A DNA stretch of 42,760 bases from Paractinoplanes rishiriensis (lineage in GTDB: Bacteria > Actinomycetota > Actinomycetes > Mycobacteriales > Micromonosporaceae), in the NCBI RefSeq assembly GCF_016862375.1, contig NZ_BOMV01000046.1:1-42760 (forward strand), in the 5' to 3' direction. The translations under genes were made by a program, and so were the position numbers. The notes under the pieces are model-generated. The model searched no databases. It had not been told where the DNA came from and worked only from the letters and a program-made list of their open reading frames with translations. Positions 8,481 to 16,539 of this stretch are shown here, piece after piece (position 1 is the first letter of the stretch; each line of letters begins with the position of its first letter).

Positions 8481-9628
8481 GTCCGGCTGTTGGTCAGCGC
8501 GGCCCGCAGCTGCCGCACGTCGATCGACCCGGTCGGCACGTCGATCTCGACCGGGTAGTACATGCGCTGCACCGCGGCCAGGATCGCCTCCACCAACTGC
8601 TCCCGGAACAGCGGGTTGACCAGGCGGTCGCGGTCGTCCGGTGAGGTCAGGTAGCCGAGGTCGACCCGCACCGCCGGCATCCGGGTCAGCCGCAGCAACT
8701 CCCACGTCTTGGCGTGGATGTGGCAGTCGCGCAGCCCGGTGCGCACCACGATCTCGCGCTGCACCAGGTTGGCCAGCCGCTCGCCCACGGTCGAGCTGAG
8801 CCCGCTGCCGGTGCCGTAGTGGTAGGTCGCCACGCCGTGCGCCGCCGAATTTTCCTGACCGTCCAGGTGCAGCGAGATCAGCAGGTCGGCGCCGAGGCTG
8901 TTGGCCAGCCCGGCCCGATCGGCGCCGCTCATCGCCTTCGCCGGCTGCGGCCCACGGGTCAGGTGCACCCGCATGCCGGCCGCGGCGAGCCGGCCCTCCA
9001 GCCGGGCCGCCAGGTCGAAGACGAGGTCGGCCTCGGTCCACCGCAGCGGGCCCTCCGGCACCACCACGCCGAGGTCCTCGCCGCCGCCGTGCCCCGGGTC
9101 GATCACGATCGTCTTGCCGACCAGGTTGGTGCCGGCCTGCCGGAACGCCTCGGCCTCGCGCAGCCACTGCGGCCGGCCACCGACCACCTTGCGGCCGAGC
9201 CGGCGAAGCGCCTTCATGGTCTGCGGTCCGCACGAGCCGTCCGAGGTGAGTCCGACCTCACGCTGGAACTGGGCTACCGCGCGGGCGGTGCGGGGACCGT
9301 AGATCGAGTCGGCGCGACCGGGGTCGAACCCCATCTCGAGCAGCCGCTCCTGCAGCGTCCGGACGTCCTCGCCGACCAGCGCGTCGGGTACCGAGTGGAA
9401 GAGGGTGCGTGCGCCCAGCCGCCAGCGGGCCGCGTCGAGCGCGCCCCAGGTCTCGTCGCCGACCAACCCGTCCACGCCGATGCCCCGGCTCTGCTGAAAG
9501 GCGCGGACCGCGCCGTCCATGGCGTCGTCGAAGACGTCCGATGCGGTGTCGAGCAGGTCCAGGCCGACCAGGATGGATCGAATCTCGGCAACGGCTGGGC
9601 CGCTGTCTCCACGTCGGATCGAACGCAC
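8477..9628 (-). CDS. cwlM: CwlM-like peptidoglycan amidase-fold protein
   Basis: 383 aa. I chose the GTG at 9628 because AAGGGAG lies six bases upstream; the ATG at 9646 has no ribosome-binding site. Two peptidoglycan-binding (PG_binding_1) repeats occupy roughly residues 5-140 (e.g. RTLQERLLEMGFDPGRAD), followed by an amidase_3 domain. The zinc ligands look intact: DPGHGG, TEAD and SLHLDG. The catalytic Glu position, normally VELGFLSN, reads VDLGYLTS, so Asp replaces Glu. There is no signal peptide. In mycobacteria the homologue CwlM is cytoplasmic, phosphorylated by PknB, and activates MurA without acting as an amidase. The same regulatory role is likely here by synteny; it is not shown by the sequence. 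Confidence 0.85.
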   Translation of the reverse strand: MRSIRRGDSGPAVAEIRSILVGLDLLDTASDVFDDAMDGAVRAFQQSRGIGVDGLVGDETWGALDAARWRLGARTLFHSVPDALVGEDVRTLQERLLEMGFDPGRADSIYGPRTARAVAQFQREVGLTSDGSCGPQTMKALRRLGRKVVGGRPQWLREAEAFRQAGTNLVGKTIVIDPGHGGGEDLGVVVPEGPLRWTEADLVFDLAARLEGRLAAAGMRVHLTRGPQPAKAMSGADRAGLANSLGADLLISLHLDGQENSAAHGVATYHYGTGSGLSSTVGERLANLVQREIVVRTGLRDCHIHAKTWELLRLTRMPAVRVDLGYLTSPDDRDRLVNPLFREQLVEAILAAVQRMYYPVEIDVPTGSIDVRQLRAALTNSRT

Positions 9629-9647
9629 GCGCGACTCCCTTGGCATA

Positions 9648-9683
9648 ACGAGCTTGGTAAAACGAACGAGCTTGGCAAAACGA
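9648..9683. repeat. Two tandem 18-bp repeats upstream of cwlM
   Basis: ACGAGCTTGGTAAAACGA (9648-9665) is followed directly by a copy with one change (9666-9683, T to C). It lies just upstream of the cwlM start and may be an operator or a replication-slippage duplication. Confidence 0.85.
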
Positions 9684-9738
9684 GAGCGTACCCTCCAGTC
9701 GCTCTACCCACCGGGTGGCAAATCCACCCGTAGTACAG

Positions 9739-9773
9739 CGACGCCCCGCGCCCGAACGGGGCGCGGGGCGTCG
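9739..9773 (-). terminator. Hairpin terminator after trxA
   Basis: Perfect 15-bp stem (9739-9753 with 9759-9773) and a 5-nt loop, starting 13 bp past the trxA stop. No T-run follows on the leftward strand, as is common for terminators in GC-rich actinomycetes. It separates trxBA from cwlM. Confidence 0.7.
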
Positions 9774-9785
9774 GTACGGAGCAGC

Positions 9786-10109
9786 TCAGAGGGCCGATTC
9801 GATGAAATTCACCAGGGCGCTCTTGGGCTTGGCGCCGGTCACCGAATTGATCGGCTCGCCGCCCTTGAAGAGGGTCAGTGTGGGCACCGACATAACCCGG
9901 TAGGCGCGGGTGGTCTCCGGGTTCTCGTCGATGTTGAGGCTGACGATCTCCACCCTGTCGCCCATCTCGTTGGCGATCTCGGCGAGCAGCGGGTCGACCT
10001 TTTTACAGGGCATGCACCACTCCGCCCAGAAGTCGACCAGCACCACCCGGTCCGACTGCAGTACGTCGCTCGTAAAGGTGGCGTCCGTGACCGCCTTGCC
10101 TGCTCCCAC
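9786..10109 (-). CDS. trxA: Thioredoxin with unusual WCMPC active site
   Basis: 107 aa, normal thioredoxin length, cytoplasmic disulfide reductant recycled by the adjacent TrxB. A GTG start follows GGAGGG. The fold is complete: VVLVDFWAEW, active site CMPC, the cis-proline motif MSVPTLTLFKGG, and the C-terminal helix ALVNFIESAL. The active-site dipeptide is Met-Pro where almost all thioredoxins have Gly-Pro, followed by Lys-Lys. The DNA at the site (TGGTGCATGCCCTGTAAAAAG, shortened here as TGG-TGC-ATG-CCC-TGT) is unambiguous. This dipeptide sets redox potential in the family, so the protein may be a weaker reductant. It lies 18 bp after trxB and is probably cotranscribed from the SigR-type promoter. 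Confidence 0.93.
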   Translation of the reverse strand: MGAGKAVTDATFTSDVLQSDRVVLVDFWAEWCMPCKKVDPLLAEIANEMGDRVEIVSLNIDENPETTRAYRVMSVPTLTLFKGGEPINSVTGAKPKSALVNFIESAL

Positions 10110-10127
10110 TACGACCCTCCAGGTCTG

Positions 10128-11087
10128 TTACAGCTCGACGAAAGATGCGATGAATCGCTCGGCGTCCAGCGCCGCGGCACATCCCGTGCCGGAGGCCGTG
10201 ATGGCCTGACGATAGGTGTGGTCGACGAGGTCGCCGGCGGCGAACACGCCGGGCAGGTTGGTGCGGGTGGACGGGGCGTCGACCTTGACGTAGCCCTCGT
10301 CGTCCAGCTCGATCTGGCCCTTGAACAGCTCGCTGCGCGGGTCGTGACCGATCGCCACGAACACGCCGGTGACGTCAAGGACCTTGGTCTCGCCGGTCTG
10401 CACGTTGCGGAGCCGGGCACCGACGACCTTGCCGTCCTCGCCGAGGATCTCGTCGACCACCGAGTGCCACTCGACCTTGATCTTCGGGTTGTCGAGGGCC
10501 CGCTTCTGCATGACCTTGCTGGCCCGGAACGAGTCGCGGCGGTGCACGATGGTGACCGTCTCGGCGAACCGGGTGAGGAAGGTGGCCTCCTCCATGGCCG
10601 AGTCGCCGCCGCCGACCACCACGATGTGCTGGCCGCGGAAGAAGAAGCCGTCACAGGTGGCACACGAGGACACGCCGTGGCCGAGCAGCTCCTGCTCGCC
10701 GGGCACGCCGAGCGGCCGCCACGCGGAACCGGTGGAGAGGATTACGGCGCGGGCGAAGTACTGCTTGTCGCCCACCCAGACCGTCTTGAGTCCCTCGGTG
10801 CCCGGCTCGGTCGGCTTGTCACCGAGCTCGACCCGGGTCGCGTCGTCGGTGATGAACTCCGCACCGAACCGCTCGGCCTGGGCACGCATGTTGTCCATCA
10901 GTTCCGGACCCATGATCCCGTCCCGGAAGCCGGGGAAGTTTTCCACCTCGGTGGTGGTCATCAACGCGCCGCCGGACTGCACGCCCTCGATCACGAGCGG
11001 CTTGAGATTGGCCCGGGCCGCGTACAGCGCCGCGGTGTATCCGGACGGTCCCGAACCGATGATGATCAGATTGCGGACCTCGTCCAC
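10128..11087 (-). CDS. trxB: Thioredoxin reductase (NADPH)
   Basis: 319 aa with the GTG at 11087, which has AGGAG seven bases upstream; longer starts lack one. The FAD site is IIIGSGPSGYTAALYAARA near the N terminus, the redox-active disulfide is CATCDGFFF, the NADPH loop is VVVGGGDSAMEEA, and the C-terminal FAD motif is GVFAAGDLVDHTYRQA. These are the hallmarks of low-molecular-weight bacterial TrxB, which passes electrons from NADPH to thioredoxin. It forms an operon with trxA downstream. The upstream promoter matches the thiol-stress sigma factor consensus, as for trxBA in Streptomyces. Confidence 0.96.
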   Translation of the reverse strand: MDEVRNLIIIGSGPSGYTAALYAARANLKPLVIEGVQSGGALMTTTEVENFPGFRDGIMGPELMDNMRAQAERFGAEFITDDATRVELGDKPTEPGTEGLKTVWVGDKQYFARAVILSTGSAWRPLGVPGEQELLGHGVSSCATCDGFFFRGQHIVVVGGGDSAMEEATFLTRFAETVTIVHRRDSFRASKVMQKRALDNPKIKVEWHSVVDEILGEDGKVVGARLRNVQTGETKVLDVTGVFVAIGHDPRSELFKGQIELDDEGYVKVDAPSTRTNLPGVFAAGDLVDHTYRQAITASGTGCAAALDAERFIASFVEL

Positions 11088-11145
11088 TGCCGACTCCTGT
11101 CGTCTGACGTCGCCGGGGAGAACACCCGGAGACACTGCACGCTAG

Positions 11146-11173
11146 AACGCCATGCTAGGCACACGCCATTCCC
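11146..11173 (-). promoter_or_regulatory. SigR/SigH-type (thiol stress) promoter of trxBA
   Basis: On the leftward strand GGGAAT (11173-11168) and GTT (11148-11146) are separated by 19 bp. This fits the GGAAT-N18/19-GTT consensus of Streptomyces SigR and mycobacterial SigH, whose known targets include trxBA. A start around 11139 would give a leader of about 50 nt before the trxB GTG. Confidence 0.7.
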
Positions 11174-11212
11174 TCTCCGCCGGCCCGTGGCGGACCTCAC
11201 GAGGAGTGCCGC

Positions 11213-12193
11213 TCAGCGTACCGGCCGGGACTTCAGCGTGTCGGCGCCGACGCCCTGCATCCCGCAGGACGGGCCGCTCGCCCACGCCCAGGTGCCGTTG
11301 TCGGCGGTGAACCGGACGATGATCGCGGGAGCGCCTTGATACCTGGCGAGGTCGACCGACAGGGCCGAGATCATGCCGCCGGCGTTCTCGAGTTGAATCG
11401 CGTCGAGGCAGTCTTGCAAAGCCGGCCGACCGCGCAGCCGGGCCAGCGCCTGGCTTTCCGCCGCCGCGCGGGTCTGCTTGCTGGCGGAGCCGCTGTCCGG
11501 CGCCGACAGTGCGTGGGCGATCGGCTCGTCGGGGAGGGTCTGCTCGGTGTAATCCATGCCGCTCTCGAGGATCCGCAGATCGGCCGCGGCGGCAGCGGGC
11601 GGGACACCGGCGTCGTCGGCGGCGCTGTCCCGCTGCTGCGACTCGGACAACTGAGCGGCCGACCCGGCCGAGTTTTCGGCGCTCTGGCCGGAGAGATAGT
11701 CCAGGCCGAATCCGGCGAACGCCGCCACCCCCGCCGCGATGGCGATCGGGGTGGCCCAGCGCATGCGCCGTCGGGCTCCGGCTCGGGTGGGGCGGGCACG
11801 CTGCGTCGTTTTTTCTTCCGGTACGCCGTGAGCACCGTCACCGCGCACCGCGGTGAGATGGGGCACGGGCGGCGCGGCCAGTTCCGCCGGGATCGGCGCC
11901 GGTGCCGCGATCGGGTCGCCAGCCGTGGCCGGCACCGGCACAGTGAGCAGGGCGTCGAGCCGCTCGGCCAGGTCGACCGGCATCGGCTCGGCCGCGAGCC
12001 GGACCAACTCGGCGCCCACCGCGGTCATGCCGGCGCTGAGCTCGCGATAGGCGTCGCCCCACGCGGGGTCGTCGGCGATCAGCGTGGCCACCACGGACTC
12101 GTCGGGCGTACCGGTCAAGGCACCGCCGATGTAGTCGGCCAGCAGGTCGATGTCGACCCCACCGCCGAGCGCACCGAACTCCGCCCCGGTCAC
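11213..12193 (-). CDS. Anti-sigma-M-like membrane protein
   Basis: 326 aa. The GTG start at 12193 overlaps the TGA of the sigma gene (GTGA), implying coupled translation. The N-terminal cytoplasmic part (about residues 1-160; DIDLLADYIGGALTG, YRELSAGMTAVGAELVRL) should bind the sigma factor. It has no HxxxCxxC zinc motif. A basic stretch (ARPTRAGARRRMRW) precedes one membrane helix (ATPIAIAAGVAAFAGFGLDYL), and the remaining 130 residues would be outside. They contain two Cys (LQDCLDAI and SGPSCGMQ) that could form a disulfide. Position and topology match Rv3912 (RsmA), the anti-SigM factor of M. tuberculosis. Assignment rests on context more than on a signature motif. Confidence 0.75.
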   Translation of the reverse strand: MTGAEFGALGGGVDIDLLADYIGGALTGTPDESVVATLIADDPAWGDAYRELSAGMTAVGAELVRLAAEPMPVDLAERLDALLTVPVPATAGDPIAAPAPIPAELAAPPVPHLTAVRGDGAHGVPEEKTTQRARPTRAGARRRMRWATPIAIAAGVAAFAGFGLDYLSGQSAENSAGSAAQLSESQQRDSAADDAGVPPAAAAADLRILESGMDYTEQTLPDEPIAHALSAPDSGSASKQTRAAAESQALARLRGRPALQDCLDAIQLENAGGMISALSVDLARYQGAPAIIVRFTADNGTWAWASGPSCGMQGVGADTLKSRPVR

Positions 12194-12903
12194 CTCTGCT
12201 CCCTCCGATCGCCCGTCGCCGGCAGTTTCGCGGCCGGCGCGGGTCCCGATGAGACGGTTTCCGCGGCGGATCGGTTCCCACCGCTCGGGTGACCGGCGTC
12301 TCCACCGGTGCGCAGGTGGCCGAGCGCCAGCGCCATCCGGGCCCGGCCGCGGGCGCACCGGCTCTTGATCGTGCCCTCGGCCACCCCGAGCATCGCGGCG
12401 GCGTCGGCTACCGGGTAGCCCTGGACGTCGACCAGCACGATGGCGGCGCGCTGCTCCACCGGCAGCGCGGCCAGCGCCTCGCGGACCACCAGCGCGGTGT
12501 CGTGGTCGACCGCCGGCGCGGCCGGCTCGGGTCCGGAGGGGCGGTCGTCGTCGTTGCGGTTGCCGTCCGGCAGCGGCACCGTCGGGTGCGCCTGCCGGCG
12601 CCGGATGCGATCCAGGCAGGCATTTACCACGATGCGGTGCAGCCAGGTGGTGACGGCCGAGTCGCCGCGGAAACGGGCGGCGTTGCGGTGCGCCGACAGC
12701 AGCGCGTCCTGGACCGCGTCGGCGGCCTCCTCGCGGTCGCCGACGGTGCGCAGGGCGACGGCCCACAACCGGTCGCGGTGCCGCCGCACGATCTCGGCGA
12801 ACGCCTGCGGGTCGCCGTCGAGGTGGGCGCGCAACAGCGCGGCGTCGTCCGGTGCGGTCTGATCCGCACCGGGCACACCGGACGAAGCGTCCCCGGAAGT
12901 CAC
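12190..12903 (-). CDS. sigM: ECF RNA polymerase sigma factor, SigM type
   Basis: 237 aa. Region 2 reads RAHLDGDPQAFAEIVRRH through GDREEAADAVQDALLSAHRNAARFRGDSAVTTWLHRIVVNACLDRIRRR. Region 4 reads LPVEQRAAIVLVDVQGYPVADAAAMLGVAEGTIKSRCARGRARM, a typical ECF helix-turn-helix. Between them lies an acidic and proline-rich linker; the C-terminal 45 residues are disordered. The GTG start has only a weak ribosome-binding site, but TTAGATT lies just upstream and could be the -10 of a leaderless transcript. It overlaps its presumed anti-sigma gene by 4 bp. The order sigM, anti-sigma, trxB, trxA, cwlM matches M. tuberculosis Rv3911-Rv3915. Confidence 0.92.
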   Translation of the reverse strand: MTSGDASSGVPGADQTAPDDAALLRAHLDGDPQAFAEIVRRHRDRLWAVALRTVGDREEAADAVQDALLSAHRNAARFRGDSAVTTWLHRIVVNACLDRIRRRQAHPTVPLPDGNRNDDDRPSGPEPAAPAVDHDTALVVREALAALPVEQRAAIVLVDVQGYPVADAAAMLGVAEGTIKSRCARGRARMALALGHLRTGGDAGHPSGGNRSAAETVSSGPAPAAKLPATGDRREQR

Positions 12904-12944
12904 CCGAGCAATCTAACCGAGCGGTGCGAGCCGATGGGTAACGG

Positions 12945-14477
12945 TCAGTACCCGAACACCGAGATCTCGCTGACGCTCACCTGGAAGCGGTCGCCGTTGT
13001 CGGCGCGCGGCAGTTCGGTGATGAACACCAGCACGTACTGGTACTTGGTGTTGGCGTCGAAGACCGAGAAGACCTCTTTGGTGCCGTCGCTCTTCCAGTC
13101 GGCGTCCGCCTCGCCCAGCCGCTTGAAGGTCTCGACGACCTTCTTGTCGCCGTTGCTGTTGTTGCCGGGGTCGCTGGTGCCGGTGCGGATGTCCATGCCG
13201 ACGCCGGGTGAGGACGTCTCGACGCTGATCTCGGAAAGGTTGCGCGGCTCGCCCAGGTTGATCAGGACACCCATGCCCTTTTTCAGGTTGCCGAACTTGG
13301 CCGTGTTGAACCGGTGCGTCTCCCACGCGGTCTCGCCGTTGTCGTCGACCACGAGCTTGGCCTCGTCGGAGTCGGAGCGGTCGCCCGGCGGCGGGTCGAC
13401 GATGCGCACCATGTCCTCGGTGAGCTTGAATTTCTGCGGCTCGGGGACGGCCTGCTGGCTGTCGGACGTGTTCGGCTTGTCGGCTCCGAGGCCGGCCTGG
13501 GTGGGACCGCCGGACGAACCACTCGAGCTGGTGATCGCCCGGATGCCGAAGATCAGGCCGATCACGGCGATGACCAGCAGCGCGGCGACGCCCAGCATGA
13601 TCTTGGAGGTGCTGCGCGGCGCCTCGGCCGTGCCGTTGCCCTGGGTGAACCGCAGCGGGCCGACGTCGTCGTAGTCGTCGTCGGCCGCGTCCAGCCGGGC
13701 CATCTCAGCGGCCAGCGCGTCGGCGTCCGGGGCGGCGACCCGCTTGTCGAGCAGGTCCATGGTCAGGTCGTCGAGGTAGGCGGGCACGCCGGCCCGGATC
13801 TGCCGGGGCGCGGCCAGGTTACCGCTGGCGTCCCGGGTCGCGTCGGGCACCGCCGACTGGCCCACCTCGGTGTGCGGCCAGCGCGCGGTGAGCGCGTAGT
13901 AGAGGAGGCCACCGACCGCGCGGATGTCGGTCTCGGTGGTATCGGCGGAGTCGGCGCGCGCGTCGGCGAGCACCACCCGGCCGTCGTCGGCGATCAGCGC
14001 GGTGCCGGGGTGTACGTTGCCGTGCACCATGCCGGTGGCGTGCACCGCAGCCAGGGCGTCGCCGATCGAGTGCGCGATCGCGGTGGCCCGGGCCGGGTCC
14101 AGCGGACCCTCCTCGGTGACCATCTCGCGCAGCGACTCACCGTCGACCCACTCGCGCACCACGTACGCGCGGGCGCCCTCGTCGATGGCGTCGTAGACGC
14201 CGACCAGGTTGGGGTGGATCACCCGGCTCGCGTCGACCGCGGCCTGGAGCATCTCGGTGGCGGAGTCGCCACCCGGGTAGCGCAGCACCACCGCGACCGG
14301 CCGCCGGAGGACCACGTCGATCCCACGCCAGACCTGGCGACCGGCGCTGTCGTCGTTGACGTGCACCTCGAGCTGGTAGCGCTCGGCCAGGATCTCACCG
14401 GCGGTGGGTGCGCCGAAGGTCATGACGGGCCCGTCCGCATCGGCCGCGGTCTCGTGGCCTTCGCCGACCTGGGTCAC
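12945..14477 (-). CDS. Membrane pseudokinase with extracytoplasmic discoidin-like domain
   Basis: 510 aa. The GTG at 14477 has GGGAGGA just upstream; longer frames do not. Residues about 30-260 have a Ser/Thr kinase fold, but the catalytic motifs are lost. The VAIK lysine region reads RRPVAVVLRY, the HRD loop reads VHGNVHPGTALI (HGN), and DFG reads ADARAD. One membrane helix (KIMLGVAALLVIAVIGLIFGI) leads to a linker and a C-terminal domain of the galactose-binding/discoidin type (AKLVVDDNGETAWETHRF, GVLINLGEPRNLSEISVET). This is the same module order that follows the flippase domain inside M. tuberculosis MviN (Rv3910), whose pseudokinase is phosphorylated by PknB and binds FhaA. Here it is a separate gene downstream of murJ. 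Confidence 0.85.
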   Translation of the reverse strand: MTQVGEGHETAADADGPVMTFGAPTAGEILAERYQLEVHVNDDSAGRQVWRGIDVVLRRPVAVVLRYPGGDSATEMLQAAVDASRVIHPNLVGVYDAIDEGARAYVVREWVDGESLREMVTEEGPLDPARATAIAHSIGDALAAVHATGMVHGNVHPGTALIADDGRVVLADARADSADTTETDIRAVGGLLYYALTARWPHTEVGQSAVPDATRDASGNLAAPRQIRAGVPAYLDDLTMDLLDKRVAAPDADALAAEMARLDAADDDYDDVGPLRFTQGNGTAEAPRSTSKIMLGVAALLVIAVIGLIFGIRAITSSSGSSGGPTQAGLGADKPNTSDSQQAVPEPQKFKLTEDMVRIVDPPPGDRSDSDEAKLVVDDNGETAWETHRFNTAKFGNLKKGMGVLINLGEPRNLSEISVETSSPGVGMDIRTGTSDPGNNSNGDKKVVETFKRLGEADADWKSDGTKEVFSVFDANTKYQYVLVFITELPRADNGDRFQVSVSEISVFGY

Positions 14478-14513
14478 CCGGTCCTCCCTCGGTGCTCCGC
14501 GCACGATTCCCAA

Positions 14514-14565
14514 GCTCGATTCGCATGCTCGATCCGAATGCTGGGCTCGCGTGCTGGGTGCGAAT
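14514..14565. repeat. Four degenerate 13-bp tandem repeats before the pseudokinase gene
   Basis: Four contiguous 13-mers: GCTCGATTCGCAT, GCTCGATCCGAAT, GCTGGGCTCGCGT and GCTGGGTGCGAAT. They lie 37-88 bp upstream of the pseudokinase start, in the 237-bp gap after murJ. Confidence 0.75.
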
Positions 14566-14714
14566 GACGATGTGCGAGGAGCACATGCCGACACCGACCA
14601 TACCCGCCCTCGGCCACGGTACGGCAGGTCGTCCCCCCGGCGCGGCACCTCCGGCCGACCCACCGTTCGGCCGTCCGGCTTGCCGAAAAGGGGGAATTTG
14701 TCCAGCTCGGCCCA

Positions 14715-16490
14715 TTACCGGCCGACCTTGCGGCGCACCATCCCCATCACCTGACTCACTTCGCGCACCCGCAGCAACGCCGCGACACCGAGGTAGACCA
14801 CGAGGATCACCGAGCCGCCGGCCAGCAACTGGAGGATCGCCTCGCCCCTTCCGTCCGGTTCGCCCGCCCCCGGCATGAGACGCACCACGAGGAGGCCGGC
14901 CCCGGCCGCGACCGCCGCGGCGACCAGCACCTTGACGAGGGCCACCGCCACCGAGCCGAGATTGAGCCGGCCGATCTTGCGGCGCAGCACGGCCAGGGAG
15001 ATCAGTGCCGATACCAGATAGGAGAGTGCGTTGGCGGCTGTCATCCCGGCCGCCGACAGCGACCTGTCGAGCACGGCGGCCAGCAGGAAGTAGGCGCCGA
15101 TCCGGACCGCCACCACCGGCAGGTTGATCAGTGCGGCGGTCTTGTTGCCCTGCAGGGAATAGAAGGCGTAGGTGCACAGGTAGCTGATCGACAGCGGCAG
15201 CACCGCGAATGCGGCCACCACCAGCACCGTGCCGGCGGCCAGGGCGTCCGCGTTGGTGAACCGGCCGCCCTGGAAGAGGAAGACCGCGATCGGCGCGCCC
15301 AGCACGCCGTAGACCACCGCGATCGGGGCCAGCGCCACCGCGGTGAGCCGGATACCGCGGCTCAGGTCGGCGCTCACCTCGGCGTACCGGCCGTCGGCTG
15401 CGGCCGCGCTCATCTTGGGCAGCAGCGCGGTCATCACCGACACGCCGATGATGCCGTGCGCCATCATCGTCAGCAGGAAGACGTTGTTGAAGGCCAGCAC
15501 GCTGGCGCTGTCCTCGCCGGCCACCCGGTTGAGGATGCGCACCACGACGAACACGGCGACCTGGTTGGCCGCCACGTAGCACAGCATCCAGCCGGCCAGC
15601 GTGCCGACCTCGCGCAGGCCGAGCGAGCGCGGATCCCAGCGCCACCGCCAGTGGAAGCCGACCCTGCGCAGCGCCGGCAGCAGGCCGAGTGCCTGCACCA
15701 CCATGCCGAGCAGGGTGCCGGCACCGATCAGCAGGACCGCGCCGGGGCTGATGCTCTCCGCGGTGATCCGGTCGCCGCTGAAGATTGCGATGAACAGGCC
15801 GCAGGTGGCGATCACCACGAGGTTGTTCAGGATCGGCGCCCACATCGGCGCGGCGAAGTGCCCGCGCACGTTGAGCACCGCACCGATCAGCGCGGACAGC
15901 CCGGTGAAGAAGATGATCGGGAGGATCAGGTACGCGAACCGCGTCACCAGATCGCCGTACGCCTCGGTGTTGTCGCCGCCCACCTGGATGCCGGTGATGA
16001 CCGGAGCGATCACCACCACCAGCAGGGTCGCCACCCCGAGCGCCACCACGGCGAGGGTGAGCAGTTTCTGGGTGAACGCCTCGCCGCCGTCTGGGTCGGC
16101 CTTGCGCCGCCGGACCAGCAACGGGACCAGCACGCTGGAGAGGATGCCGCCGAGCAGCAACTCGTAGATCTGGCCGGGGAGGAACTGCGCGGTGGTGTAC
16201 GCGTTGCCGACCGCCGTGCCGAGCGCCATACCGATCAGCGCGTTGCGGACGAAGCCGATGATCCGGCTCACCAGGCTGCCGACCGCCATGATCGCGCTCT
16301 GGCCCGCCGTGCCGCCCCCGGACCCCGTGGCGACGGCGCCGGTCGACTCCGGTGGCAGCGCCTGCTCCTGCGCCGCGTCCGCGCCCGGCACCACCTGGGC
16401 GTCGACCGAGATCAGGGTGACCCCGTCCTCGGTCGCCTGCGGTTCGCCGTCCGGCGCGGCATGCGCGCTGCGGTACAGGCCGCCGTTCAC
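14715..16490 (-). CDS. murJ: MurJ/MviN lipid II flippase
   Basis: 591 aa from the GTG at 16490, preceded by GGAGGC. It is a multi-pass inner-membrane protein of the MOP exporter superfamily that flips lipid II outward for peptidoglycan synthesis. An Ala/Gly-rich N-terminal tail of about 70 residues precedes the first helix. Typical MurJ stretches are AIMAVGSLVSRIIGFVRNAL, GNAYTTAQFLPGQIYELLLG, FFTGLSALIGAVLNVRGHF, LLTMMAHGIIGVSVMTALLP and LPLSISYLCTYAFYSLQGNK. Unlike mycobacterial MviN it ends after the flippase domain; the pseudokinase part is the next gene. The upstream 16540-17421 gene probably belongs to the same leftward unit (49-bp gap). Confidence 0.94.
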   Translation of the reverse strand: MNGGLYRSAHAAPDGEPQATEDGVTLISVDAQVVPGADAAQEQALPPESTGAVATGSGGGTAGQSAIMAVGSLVSRIIGFVRNALIGMALGTAVGNAYTTAQFLPGQIYELLLGGILSSVLVPLLVRRRKADPDGGEAFTQKLLTLAVVALGVATLLVVVIAPVITGIQVGGDNTEAYGDLVTRFAYLILPIIFFTGLSALIGAVLNVRGHFAAPMWAPILNNLVVIATCGLFIAIFSGDRITAESISPGAVLLIGAGTLLGMVVQALGLLPALRRVGFHWRWRWDPRSLGLREVGTLAGWMLCYVAANQVAVFVVVRILNRVAGEDSASVLAFNNVFLLTMMAHGIIGVSVMTALLPKMSAAAADGRYAEVSADLSRGIRLTAVALAPIAVVYGVLGAPIAVFLFQGGRFTNADALAAGTVLVVAAFAVLPLSISYLCTYAFYSLQGNKTAALINLPVVAVRIGAYFLLAAVLDRSLSAAGMTAANALSYLVSALISLAVLRRKIGRLNLGSVAVALVKVLVAAAVAAGAGLLVVRLMPGAGEPDGRGEAILQLLAGGSVILVVYLGVAALLRVREVSQVMGMVRRKVGR

Positions 16491-16539
16491 CCGAGCCTCC
16501 CGACTTGTCCCACCATTGCAGTCACCATAAAGGGGTAGG

